Origin: Roseiarcus sp963753135
GTDB taxonomy: Bacteria; Pseudomonadota; Alphaproteobacteria; Rhizobiales; Beijerinckiaceae
DNA length: 64,000 bases
Assembly: GCA_963753135.1 (NCBI GenBank)
Contig: CAVWBA010000016.1
Coordinates: 310,001 to 374,000, forward strand
Direction of reading: 5' to 3'
In this document: piece after piece, positions 27,288-35,162 of the stretch
How positions within the stretch are numbered: the first letter of the stretch is position 1
Layout: each line of letters opens with the position of its first letter
The notes under the pieces: model-generated
Seen by the model: the letters and a program-made list of their open reading frames with translations, nothing else
Told to the model about the DNA's origin: nothing
Database searches by the model: none
Made by a program: the position numbers and the translations under genes

Positions 27288-27316
27288 ATGATATGTTCTC
27301 TTTATGTTCGAATCAA
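27288..27316 (-). promoter_or_regulatory. Promoter with embedded LexA (SOS) box
   Basis: On the minus strand -35 TTGATT (27311-27316) and -10 TATCAT (27288-27293) are separated by 17 bases. The spacer contains GAAC-ATAAAGA-GAAC (27295-27309), the GTTC-N7-GTTC direct repeat bound by alphaproteobacterial LexA. The site overlaps the polymerase-binding region exactly as expected for repression. An overlapping inverted repeat GAACAT-GAT-ATGTTC covers 27284-27298. Confidence 0.75.
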
Positions 27317-27424
27317 GCCCATATTGACCGAGCGTCGGTCCGAAGCCGGAGTTGGTTAACGCGGTCGCTTGGCTAGACTGTTCCCCGGCGCCGTGGCGCC
27401 GAGCAACAGTCTGGAGGGGTTGGC

Positions 27425-28012
27425 GTGGCGAAACGGATGGTTGAATTGGCGAGCATGGCCGCAGTCGCGGCGGTGGCGCTCGGCCCGGCTCGAGCCGCGC
27501 AACCGGCGCTGACGCGAGAGCAAGTCATCGGGCTCTTCAGCGCCGCGGGCTTTCGGCTCAGGCCGGACAAGCGCCCGGTGAACCGGCGCCGGCAGCCGGC
27601 CAATCCCAAGGTCTCTTTCGTCGACATGAACGGCGACGGCCAGGTCGAGGCGCTCTTCATCGACGAAGGCCCCTGCTACAAGCCCGACGGGCGCTGGTAC
27701 GCGGTCGTCGCCCGATCGCCGGACGGAGCCTGGCGGCGTATTTTGGAGGGCGAGGGCTCGGTTCATGCGACGGGCGCCGCCTCCCGCGGATGGTTCGTCC
27801 TGGCCGCGACCAGCGCTGGCCAGACGAAGGAGCTTCGCTACGACGGTCATGTCTACGTGTCGGCGGATCATGCTCCGGACGCGGCCGTCGCGTCAGCCGG
27901 CGCCGCGCCGGAGGCCGGCTCGGCGGGGGAGGTGGAGAGGCCTTCGCCCGCCGAGCCCTCGCCAAGGGGCGGGCGCTATTCGACCGATGGATGGAAGCCG
28001 TCCTCGCCGTGA
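27425..28012 (+). CDS. Secreted hypothetical protein, possibly altered at the C-terminus
   Basis: A protein of up to 195 residues with a signal peptide (MAKRMVELASMAAVAAVALG, cut near ARAAQP). The middle contains VSFVDMNGDGQVEALFIDE, a Asp-rich loop resembling an EF-hand/FG-GAP calcium site, and a single Cys in GPCYKPDGRW. After about residue 150 the sequence becomes Ala/Pro-rich and the last dozen codons run into DNA belonging to an IS110 relic on the other strand, so the original C-terminus may be lost. The function is unknown. GGAGGGG lies about nine bases upstream of the start (27425). Confidence 0.7.
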   Translation: MAKRMVELASMAAVAAVALGPARAAQPALTREQVIGLFSAAGFRLRPDKRPVNRRRQPANPKVSFVDMNGDGQVEALFIDEGPCYKPDGRWYAVVARSPDGAWRRILEGEGSVHATGAASRGWFVLAATSAGQTKELRYDGHVYVSADHAPDAAVASAGAAPEAGSAGEVERPSPAEPSPRGGRYSTDGWKPSSP

Positions 28013-28062
28013 ACCTGAAAAACGCTCTTGGCGATATCGAGCCCAACTATATTAGCGTTCAT
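27976..28062 (-). mobile_element. IS110-family transposase relic (N-terminus only)
   Basis: From the ATG at 28062 the sequence reads MNANIVGLDIAKSVFQVHGE, the start of the RuvC-like DEDD domain of IS110 transposases, then diverges and stops after 28 residues. The remaining 300 or so residues are absent. The fragment overlaps the end of the secreted protein gene on the other strand. It marks an old insertion that has since been deleted. Confidence 0.75.
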
Positions 28063-28136
28063 GACGGACGGTCTCCTCGCTGGGAATTCAGTACCCGCAG
28101 CTTGGCACAACAGATGCCGTCGGGGGCCGTCCACGC

Positions 28137-28322
28137 AGCATTGCGAGGAGCCGTAGGGACGAAGCAATCCATCCTCCGAGCCTACGCGTAAGACGCGGCG
28201 CCCTTTGCCCCCGCGTGCACAACTCGCCGACCGCTCCGGCCTTCGGGGATGGATTGCTTCGCGATAGCCCGCCCGGAAGGACGGACGTCTTTCGACGTCC
28301 TGTGGCTCGCAATGACGGGTCC
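28137..28322. repeat. Large imperfect palindrome, REP-like intergenic element
   Basis: The outer arms are GCATTGCGAGGAGCC (left) and GGCTCGCAATGAC (right). The inner arms are the perfect 14-bp pair GAAGCAATCCATCC (28161-28174) and GGATGGATTGCTTC (28247-28260). Elements built from CATTGCGAG and GAAGCAATCC are widespread in alphaproteobacterial intergenic DNA. A half copy of the outer arm occurs at 63315-63330. Confidence 0.75.
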
Positions 28323-28328
28323 TAACCA

Positions 28329-29384
28329 TCACGCGGCGATCACGTCGCTGCAGCCCCGAAGCTCAGTCTTCGGGGCGCGGCCGACAACGCGAATCGCTTT
28401 GCCGAAACGGCCGCCAGCGCCGGCGTCGACCGTCTCCACGACGCCCATGTCCTCGGTTAGCACGCTATGGCCCGGATAGGATCGGGGCAGCAGCGAGACA
28501 ACCTGGATGACGCCCTCTTCTCCGACCTCCGCGGGCTCCCAGCTATGCGGCCGCCTCACGATGATGTCGGTGAAATTGGGCGGATAGAGCAATCCGTCCG
28601 GGCCTTCGATGAAGACCGAGCCGATCTGCTCGACGAAGCCATAGAAGTTGAAAATGTTGGTCAGATTGAACCGGCGCTTGAGCGCGGCCCGGAACTCGGC
28701 GTTGGAGACCTTCTGCGCTTCGAGCTTTTTCCAACCGCCCGAGTGGATGAGGATTGCGTTCGAAAGATCAACCTCGCCGTCGGCGAACGCCCGATAAAGC
28801 TTGTCCCAAACGAGAAAGGTGAAGCCGAAAATGAGAAACGGCTCGGCGCCGTTCGCGCGGACGAAACCCTCGACAAGCTCCCTGTCCATTTCCAGTTGCG
28901 CATCGAGGGCGAAGGCGGTCTTGGCGCCGAATTTCATCATGCCGAGCACACCGCCGCCGCGCGCGGTGAGGTCGGTCGGCTTGATGACGTCCCTCGTGTC
29001 GATCGCGAGGAACGGCAAGCGGCGGGGCCCAAGAATGGGGCGGAATGACGCGACCAAAGCTTCCGACTGACGCCGCGCCGTTTCATTGTCGATGATGATG
29101 CGGCTCGTCCTTTGTCCGGTGGTGCCGCTCGAGCGCATGACCATCGCGGGCAGCGCGGTGCTCTTCAATTCCATTTCCTTGAACAGGCTCACCGGCAGAT
29201 AGGGAGCTTCGGCGACCGAGCCGTAGGTTTTAAGCCCGCCCCAGGCCGCATCGATGATCCGCTTATATTCGGGGCTCTTCTCGTAATGATGGCGCGTCAG
29301 CTCGTTGAGCCCTTCGATGAGAACCGGCTCCTTGTCGGCTTGCCTCAGCGAATAGGGAGGCTCATTCAGGAGGCGCTCAAACAC
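28329..29384 (-). CDS. LuxE-like acyl-protein synthetase
   Basis: A 351-residue member of the LuxE/acyl-protein synthetase branch (PF04443 type) of the adenylating superfamily. It shows the activation loop VMRSSGTTGQRTSRI, FLIFGFTFLVWDK and NFYGFVEQIGSVFIEGP, where the acceptor Cys or acid region of LuxE would lie. Such enzymes activate a fatty acid as acyl-AMP and pass it to a protein thiol. It overlaps the AMP-ligase gene by eight bases. There is no luciferase gene nearby, so a role in attaching an acyl group to a surface sugar or carrier protein is more likely; that is inference. Confidence 0.87.
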   Translation of the reverse strand: MFERLLNEPPYSLRQADKEPVLIEGLNELTRHHYEKSPEYKRIIDAAWGGLKTYGSVAEAPYLPVSLFKEMELKSTALPAMVMRSSGTTGQRTSRIIIDNETARRQSEALVASFRPILGPRRLPFLAIDTRDVIKPTDLTARGGGVLGMMKFGAKTAFALDAQLEMDRELVEGFVRANGAEPFLIFGFTFLVWDKLYRAFADGEVDLSNAILIHSGGWKKLEAQKVSNAEFRAALKRRFNLTNIFNFYGFVEQIGSVFIEGPDGLLYPPNFTDIIVRRPHSWEPAEVGEEGVIQVVSLLPRSYPGHSVLTEDMGVVETVDAGAGGRFGKAIRVVGRAPKTELRGCSDVIAA

Positions 29385-30840
29385 TCACGAGCTCCTTCAG
29401 GCGCGCGTAATCGATCTTGCCGCTCGCGGCGCGCGGGATTTGCGCGATTTTGCGCAATGCGAAGCTCGACGACGGCACCTTATATGTATCGGCGAGCTCG
29501 CGGACGCGAGCCTTGAGCGCGGCTTCCAATTCCTGCTCATGCGCGACGGCGATTTTCTCTCCGAGGTCAAGACAGGCGACCGGGCAGACGGCGAACAATT
29601 CCTTTTCGATCTCATCGAGCCCGAGGCGATATCCGGCGATCTTGGCGAAACGCTTGGTGCGGCCGGTCAGGTAGAGAAACCCCTCCGCATCCAGCCGTCC
29701 AAGGTCGCCGGTCTCGAGGCGGCCGTTCATCTCGTCGCCCTTGCCGAGGTCGGCCCGCGACATGGCGTAACCCAACATGACGTTGGGGCCTTCATAGACC
29801 ACCGTCCCGACCGCTTCGGCCGGCAGGGCCAAGCCGTTCTCGTCGACGATCGAGAATCGGCCGCCGGCCAGCGCGACGCCCACCGAGCCTGCCTTGCGAG
29901 CATGATCCGCGTGCTGCAGCGTCGCCATGCGCGGCGAGGCCTCGGTCTGTCCGTACATGACGAAGAACCGGCCGCCGCGCTGCGCCGCCCATTCGCGGAT
30001 CTTGGTCTGAACGCGAAGGTCGAGCGCTCCGCCAGCTTGCGTGAACGTCTTGACGGAGGCCGGCACGAGGCCCGGGCCCAGGCGGGCGAGCGCGACATAG
30101 TGAAAGGGGACGCCCGGAAAATGCGATCCGCCGACGGCTCCGATCTTCGACCAGAAGCTCGGCGAGGTGATCGAATCGTTAATGAAACACAGCCGGCCGC
30201 CGGATATGAGATGCGAAGTCACGACGGAAAGTCCGTAGGAATAGTGCAGGGGCAAATGGGCGATCCCGACGCTGCGTTCGTCGATGGCGAGCGCCTGAGC
30301 GATCTGGCGCGCGTTGGCGAGAACGGCGTCGCCCGACAGGCGCACATATTTCTGGCTTCCGGTTGTCCCGGATGTGGATAGAAGGATCTGCAAGGCCGGG
30401 TCGATGGGCGGAAACGACGAGCCCCTCTCCCTCGGGATCCATTCGACGGCGCCCGCGCGGGACTCCGCCGAGCCCCCGGCCGCCCCGATGTCGGACAATT
30501 TCTCAATCGCGCCGCGCGCGCCCAGAATGAGCTCAGGCTGATAGGACTCCATGAGACCTGTCATCAGGTGTTCGGAGAGCGCCGGATCGATCAGCGCCGT
30601 CGCGTGGCCTGCCGCCGCCGCAGCGAGAAGGCCGACGATCGTCTCGGAATTGACGCCGCAGAGCAGAAAAACCAGGCGCTTGTGTTCGGAGGCGATAGCC
30701 TTCGCGAGATCAAGGCTCGCGATCCGCAGCTCTTCGCGCGTCAGCCAGCTCTCGCCGCGGTCGTCATAGACCGCCGGCGACGCCTCGAGGGGCGCGATCA
30801 GCGGAAGAAGTCCGCCGCAGGAGAGGTCCAGATCCTTCAT
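29377..30840 (-). CDS. AMP-dependent acyl ligase
   Basis: A 487-residue ANL-superfamily enzyme. Core motifs are LLSTSGTTGSQKYVRL (A3, with Ser for the usual Pro), FVMYGQTEASPRM (A5), RLETGDLGRLD (A7), LTGRTKRFAKIAGYRLGLDE (A8) and ASGKIDYARLKEL with the C-terminal catalytic Lys (A10). It makes acyl-AMP and probably loads a carrier protein or CoA. The N-terminal domain is shorter than in acetyl-CoA synthetase. It sits between an SDR and the LuxE-like gene in one operon. No acyl carrier protein gene is visible in this cluster. Confidence 0.88.
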   Translation of the reverse strand: MKDLDLSCGGLLPLIAPLEASPAVYDDRGESWLTREELRIASLDLAKAIASEHKRLVFLLCGVNSETIVGLLAAAAAGHATALIDPALSEHLMTGLMESYQPELILGARGAIEKLSDIGAAGGSAESRAGAVEWIPRERGSSFPPIDPALQILLSTSGTTGSQKYVRLSGDAVLANARQIAQALAIDERSVGIAHLPLHYSYGLSVVTSHLISGGRLCFINDSITSPSFWSKIGAVGGSHFPGVPFHYVALARLGPGLVPASVKTFTQAGGALDLRVQTKIREWAAQRGGRFFVMYGQTEASPRMATLQHADHARKAGSVGVALAGGRFSIVDENGLALPAEAVGTVVYEGPNVMLGYAMSRADLGKGDEMNGRLETGDLGRLDAEGFLYLTGRTKRFAKIAGYRLGLDEIEKELFAVCPVACLDLGEKIAVAHEQELEAALKARVRELADTYKVPSSSFALRKIAQIPRAASGKIDYARLKELVSV

Positions 30841-30888
30841 AACAATTGCTGACAGCGATCGATCCTTTGGCGCGATTTCCGATCGGCC

Positions 30889-31638
30889 TCACACGATGAG
30901 GCCGCCGTCAACCCCGATGATCTGCCCAGTCACATAGGACGAAAGGTCAGAGGCGAGAAACAGGATTGTGTCGGCGACGTCTTGCGAGGTTCCGACGCGA
31001 CCCATCGCGACTTGCAATTCAAGGCGTTTGCGCTTGTCGTCAGGAATGGCCTCGATCATCGAGGTTTGGATGAGGCCCGGCGCAACCGCGTTGACGCGAA
31101 TGTTCATCGGCGCGAGCTCCTTAGCGGCGGAAAACGTCGCGCCAATGACGGCGGCCTTGGTGGCGGAATAGACGGTCTGTCCGGCGTTTCCCCGTCTTCC
31201 GACGATCGAGGAGATGTTGATGATCGATCCCATCTTGCGTCTCGACATCAAGCGCGCGGCGAGCTGGGTGATCTTGATCAAGCCGATGATATTGACATCG
31301 AACAGTTCGTTGATCTCGGCGTCCGAAATCATGCCGATGAGCTTATCGCGCAGGATGCCGGCGTTGTTGACCAGGATGTCGAGGCGCTTCTGCTTCATCG
31401 CGCTCTGGATGAGCGCGGTCGCGGTGGCGCTCTCCGCGACGGACCCGTAAACCACGGTCACGCGGTCGGGATAGGCTTTCTCCAGTTCCGCGAAGCTCGC
31501 TGAGGCTTCGTTCGACGCGCGAGCGTTGAGCACGACGGTCGCCCCTGCCTTGAGCAGAGTTTCGGCCGCGGCTCGTCCGATGCCGCGCGACGCGCCGGTC
31601 ACGATGGCCACGCGGCCGCTGAGGTCGATGACGGTCAT
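30889..31638 (-). CDS. FabG-like short-chain dehydrogenase
   Basis: A 249-residue classical SDR. The NAD(P) loop is TGASRGIGRA, the structural motif is DILVNNAGILRD, the catalytic set is Ser in INISSIVG plus Tyr and Lys in YSATKAA, and the tail has GVDGG. It resembles 3-oxoacyl-ACP reductase and could reduce the acyl chain before transfer. Being placed between an acyltransferase and an acyl ligase suggests a hydroxyacyl product. The gap to the ligase is 48 bases. Confidence 0.9.
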   Translation of the reverse strand: MTVIDLSGRVAIVTGASRGIGRAAAETLLKAGATVVLNARASNEASASFAELEKAYPDRVTVVYGSVAESATATALIQSAMKQKRLDILVNNAGILRDKLIGMISDAEINELFDVNIIGLIKITQLAARLMSRRKMGSIINISSIVGRRGNAGQTVYSATKAAVIGATFSAAKELAPMNIRVNAVAPGLIQTSMIEAIPDDKRKRLELQVAMGRVGTSQDVADTILFLASDLSSYVTGQIIGVDGGLIV

Positions 31639-31673
31639 GGGGTTCGCCTCGTGAAGTCAGCCGGCGGTCGGCT

Positions 31674-32195
31674 TCACGACGCCGCTTTTTCGGGAGTCGG
31701 TTCGTCAGGTACGGGCGAAGGCGTTCCGAAGTCCGGCCGGACCGTGCGATCGATAATACCCAGTCGGCCGGTTTTGATACCCCTTTCCATGATCCGAGCC
31801 GGGTTGCCGGCGACGAGGGAATTGGATGGAACGTCCTTCATCACCACGCTGGCTGCGGCAACGACGCAATTGTCACCAATTCGAACCCCTGGCAAAATCA
31901 TGCTTTGAGCGCCAATGTTGCATTCCTTGCCAATCCACGTATCCACGTGAAGCCCCCGCACGGTGTCGTGGGCGAGAACGCAGGCGCCGAAATTAATAGC
32001 GGTGTCTTGGCCGACGTGAATGCCGCGAGGATAGTTCTTATCTAATTTCGCTGAATAGGAAATCCGGCAACCAGGCTGAATATCCATTCCCCAGACTTTG
32101 TTAAAATAGAGCCGGCGCAACTCCGAAAACATGGGACGAACCTCGCGGCGCACGACCGCCAGGACGCCAGTGGAGCGCAGATCGGATAAATTCAC
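31674..32195 (-). CDS. Hexapeptide-repeat acyltransferase
   Basis: A 173-residue left-handed beta-helix acyltransferase of the serine acetyltransferase/WbbJ type. Hexapeptide repeats run from about residue 45 (GCRISYSAKL) to 135 (GNPARIM), including IGAQSMILPGVRIGDNCVVA and an active-site His region near VLAHDTVRG. The last 35 residues are extended. It is the first gene of the cassette and is probably the enzyme that moves the acyl group to a sugar. Confidence 0.9.
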   Translation of the reverse strand: MNLSDLRSTGVLAVVRREVRPMFSELRRLYFNKVWGMDIQPGCRISYSAKLDKNYPRGIHVGQDTAINFGACVLAHDTVRGLHVDTWIGKECNIGAQSMILPGVRIGDNCVVAAASVVMKDVPSNSLVAGNPARIMERGIKTGRLGIIDRTVRPDFGTPSPVPDEPTPEKAAS

Positions 32196-32498
32196 GGTCG
32201 AACTCCATCAACAAAAGGGCGCCGAACCCCGCGTTTCGCGCTCGGTGACCGTCCCGTTCGTTTCGCCCCGACACTATTGAGAGATATCTTGTCCTTAACG
32301 GCCAGCGATACCGGCTCGCTCCGCCTCCAACAGGACTACGCGCGAGGTTTTAACAGTTCGAGCATTCGGGTCAAGCGCCGGCGCGCTATCCGCTCCGCGG
32401 CTCGACCGCGCCGGTTGCGTCGGCCGTCCGGCTCCTCTAAGCCCCCGCGGGCCTGTCGCCGAGCGCCGCGCCCGGCATGCCGATGGCCGAGGACCGCC
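32196..32498. other. Divergent gap between the acyl cassette and phosphomannomutase
   Basis: About 300 bases that must hold the promoters of both divergent units. An open frame in phase with the phosphomannomutase runs through the right half but has an arginine- and proline-rich composition typical of non-coding GC-rich DNA. No clear operator was seen. Confidence 0.4.
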
Positions 32499-33998
32499 TT
32501 GTTCCCCAAACCCGCGCCCAAACTTTCCCCTAACACTTACGCCTTTAAATCGCTGCCGTTGGTGAAGCCGACCGGCTTTCGCGAATATGACGCGCGCTGG
32601 CTCATCGAAAAAGAGATCAACCTCATGGGCGCGCAGGCTTTGGGGCTCGGCCTCGCGCGTCTCCTGAAAGAGCTCGGCGTTCCCCGCGAAATCGTCGTCG
32701 GCCACGACTTCCGCTCCTATTCCGCTTCGATCAAGCTGGCGCTGACCGCTGGCCTGATGGCCGGGGGCGCTTATGTGCGCGACATCGGGCTCGCGCTGAC
32801 TCCCATGGCCTATTTCGCCCAGTTCGCCCTCGACACGCCCGCGGTCGCGATGGTGACCGCCTCGCATAACGACAACGGCTGGACCGGGGTCAAGATGGGC
32901 GCGGCGCGGCCGGTGACCTTCGGGCCGGAGGAGATGGGGCGGCTGCGCGACATTGTGCTTGCCGGCAACTCCCCATACGAGCCCGGCGGCGGCTATGAAT
33001 TCGTGCCCGACTTCCCCGCCCGCTACATCGCTGATCTGACCAGCCGGCCCAAGCTCAAGCGTTCGCTCAAAGTGGTCGCCGCCTGCGGCAACGGCACCGC
33101 CGGGGCGTTCGCGCCCAGGCTCCTGAGCGCGCTCGGCGTCGAGGTCGTTCCCCTCGACTGCGAGCTCGACTTCACCTTCCCGCGCTACAATCCGAACCCC
33201 GAGGATATGCGGATGCTGCACGCGATGGCGGCGGCGGTGAAGGAGAGCCAGGCCGACCTCGCGCTCGGCTTTGACGGCGACGGCGACCGCTGCGGAATCG
33301 TCGACAACGAGGGCCAGGAGATCTTCGCCGACAAGATCGGGGTCATGCTGGCGCGCGATCTGTCGACGCTCCACAGGGGCGCAACCTTCGTCGTTGACGT
33401 GAAGTCAACCGGATTGTTCGCGACCGATCCCGAACTTCGCGCCAATGGCGTCAAGGTCGACTTCTGGAAGACGGGCCATTCGCACATCAAGCGGCGGGTG
33501 AGGGACCTGAACGCGCTCGCCGGCTTCGAGAAGTCGGGGCATTTCTTCTTCAACGCGCCGGTCGGGCGCGGCTATGACGACGGTTTCGTCACCGCGATCG
33601 CTATCCTCGACATGCTGGACCGCAATCCGGGAAAGTCGATGGCCGACCTCTATCGCGACTTGCCCAAAACCTGGGGCTCGCCGACCATGTCGCCGCATTG
33701 CGCCGATGAGATCAAGTACGAAGTCGCCGACCGCGTCGTTGCGCGGCTTGAGGCCATGCAGGCGCGGGGCGAGCCGTTGGCCGGGCAGCCGATCCGCGAT
33801 CTCGTCACCGTGAACGGCGTCCGGGTCACGGTCGAGGATGGCACCTGGGGGCTGGTGCGCGCCTCGTCGAACAAGCCGGAGCTGGTGGTCGTGGTCGAGA
33901 GCCCGGCGTCTGAGCCACGCATGCGCGCGATGTTCGAGGCGGTCGACCGGATCTTGCGCGAGAACCCCGAGGTCGGCGCCTACAACCAGACGATCTGA
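32499..33998 (+). CDS. Phosphomannomutase/phosphoglucomutase
   Basis: A 499-residue alpha-D-phosphohexomutase. The phosphoserine loop is VTASHNDNGWTGVKMG, the Mg site GFDGDGDRCG, the sugar loop EKSGHFFF and the C-terminal phosphate-binding segment RASSNKPEL. It interconverts hexose 6- and 1-phosphates for polysaccharide precursors. The TTG at 32499 is chosen as start: it gives FPKPAPKLSPNTYAF, the conserved beginning in related alphaproteobacteria, and has GAGG about eight bases upstream. An earlier in-frame ATG at 32277 would add 74 implausible residues. Confidence 0.92.
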   Translation: MFPKPAPKLSPNTYAFKSLPLVKPTGFREYDARWLIEKEINLMGAQALGLGLARLLKELGVPREIVVGHDFRSYSASIKLALTAGLMAGGAYVRDIGLALTPMAYFAQFALDTPAVAMVTASHNDNGWTGVKMGAARPVTFGPEEMGRLRDIVLAGNSPYEPGGGYEFVPDFPARYIADLTSRPKLKRSLKVVAACGNGTAGAFAPRLLSALGVEVVPLDCELDFTFPRYNPNPEDMRMLHAMAAAVKESQADLALGFDGDGDRCGIVDNEGQEIFADKIGVMLARDLSTLHRGATFVVDVKSTGLFATDPELRANGVKVDFWKTGHSHIKRRVRDLNALAGFEKSGHFFFNAPVGRGYDDGFVTAIAILDMLDRNPGKSMADLYRDLPKTWGSPTMSPHCADEIKYEVADRVVARLEAMQARGEPLAGQPIRDLVTVNGVRVTVEDGTWGLVRASSNKPELVVVVESPASEPRMRAMFEAVDRILRENPEVGAYNQTI

Positions 33999-33999
33999 G

Positions 34000-34437
34000 A
34001 TGGCCGTATTCGAGATCGAGACAATCACCGCGATCACGCCATCCACGGCCGGTTCGATCGCTCAACTGGTCGGCCAATTGTCCGCGTCGGCAAAGGCGCC
34101 TACCCAGGACGAACTGGAGACTATCGTCAATGCGCCCGGAACGGTCCTCTTGGCCGGCCGCCAGTCCGGCAATCTCGTCGGAATGCTGACCCTCGTCACT
34201 TTCGCCATTCCGACGGGCGTCCGCGCAATCATCGAGGACGTCGTCGTTGACGAACAATATCGCGGGCAAGGCGTCGCGCAGGCGCTCACGAGAGAGGCGC
34301 TGGTCCTGGCGGAAGCCGCGGGCGCGAGAACAGTCGATCTGACCTCCCGCCCCTCCAGGGAGGCGGCGAATCGCCTGTACCAGAAGCTGGGGTTCCAGAA
34401 GCGGGACAGCAACGTCTACCGCTACACGCTGCGATGA
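34000..34437 (+). CDS. GNAT family N-acetyltransferase
   Basis: A 145-residue GNAT protein. The acetyl-CoA loop is YRGQGVAQALTREAL, preceded by the strand IIEDVVVDEQ and followed by RPSREAANRLYQKLGFQKRD. The ATG at 34000 begins one base after the phosphomannomutase stop; the C-terminus overlaps mug by four bases. The substrate is unknown. Confidence 0.88.
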   Translation: MAVFEIETITAITPSTAGSIAQLVGQLSASAKAPTQDELETIVNAPGTVLLAGRQSGNLVGMLTLVTFAIPTGVRAIIEDVVVDEQYRGQGVAQALTREALVLAEAAGARTVDLTSRPSREAANRLYQKLGFQKRDSNVYRYTLR

Positions 34438-34982
34438 AGCGCCAAGCCGCGCGCGAAGCCGCTCGGGAGATGGCCGCGCCTCAGCATGTGTTGCCAGACC
34501 TCATCAAGCCGGGCTTAAGAATTGTCTTCTGCGGCACGGCGGCGGGAACTGTCTCGGCCGCGCGCGGCGCCTATTACGCCCATCCGCAGAACCGCTTCTG
34601 GGCGGCGCTCCACGCCTTCGGGCTGACGCCGCGAAAGCTCAATCCGGAGGAATACAACGAATTGCCGCAATGGGGCTTGGGCCTCACCGACATCGCCAAG
34701 CACGTGAGCGGCATGGATCGCGAACTGCCGGCGGGCGCGCTCGGGCGCGACGCCTGCGCCGCGCTTAAGGCGAAGATCGCGGCGGCCGAGCCGGAATGGC
34801 TCGCCTTCACGAGCCTCACCGCCGGGCGCCGCTATCTTAAGCGCGCGGCCGGCTTCGGCGAACAGGGAGAGCGCATCGGCCGGACGCGCCTCTGGCTTCT
34901 GCCTTCTCCGTCGCCGACCGCGGGGTGGAACTGGGAGAGCAACGCGCACTGGTGGCGCATGCTCGCCGACGCAGCGAGGTAG
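34434..34982 (+). CDS. mug: G/U mismatch-specific DNA glycosylase
   Basis: A 182-residue uracil-DNA-glycosylase superfamily enzyme of the Mug/TDG group. The active-site region FCGTAAGTVSAARGAYYAHP includes the first motif, and LPSPSPTAG is the second, insertion loop. It removes uracil or ethenocytosine opposite guanine. It is translationally coupled to the GNAT gene. The first 25 residues are a polar extension absent from E. coli Mug. Confidence 0.88.
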   Translation: MKRQAAREAAREMAAPQHVLPDLIKPGLRIVFCGTAAGTVSAARGAYYAHPQNRFWAALHAFGLTPRKLNPEEYNELPQWGLGLTDIAKHVSGMDRELPAGALGRDACAALKAKIAAAEPEWLAFTSLTAGRRYLKRAAGFGEQGERIGRTRLWLLPSPSPTAGWNWESNAHWWRMLADAAR

Positions 34983-35060
34983 TCGCCTTCGCCGAGCCTG
35001 AGCCGACGATCCCCGTGCGAGGCCCGCGGGATCGGCGGGCGGCCAGATAAAAGCGGGCAG

Positions 35061-35110
35061 ATTTACGAGCGTTTATGGTCGTTTTCTTGCATTTATTTGC
35101 GTTTGTTCGT
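35061..35110. repeat. 10-bp-phased repeat array 1 (GTTTA-type)
   Basis: Five consecutive 10-bp units each begin (A/G)TTT: ATTTACGAGC, GTTTATGGTC, GTTTTCTTGC, ATTTATTTGC, GTTTGTTCGT. The phasing equals one helical turn. The array is in the convergent gap between mug and the Crp-family gene. A related array with the unit GTTTACTAGC is at 57079-57146, also in a convergent gap. Confidence 0.55.
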
Positions 35111-35162
35111 GCGAGCTCGCGCATCCGCGTTGTGTCGGCCGCCGGGGACCAGTGGACGGGCG

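Noticed and set aside
27284..27298. Gram-positive-type LexA or other palindrome GAACAT-GAT-ATGTTC
   Set aside because: The overlapping GTTC-N7-GTTC repeat fits the alphaproteobacterial LexA site and the promoter spacer exactly, so it is the better explanation.
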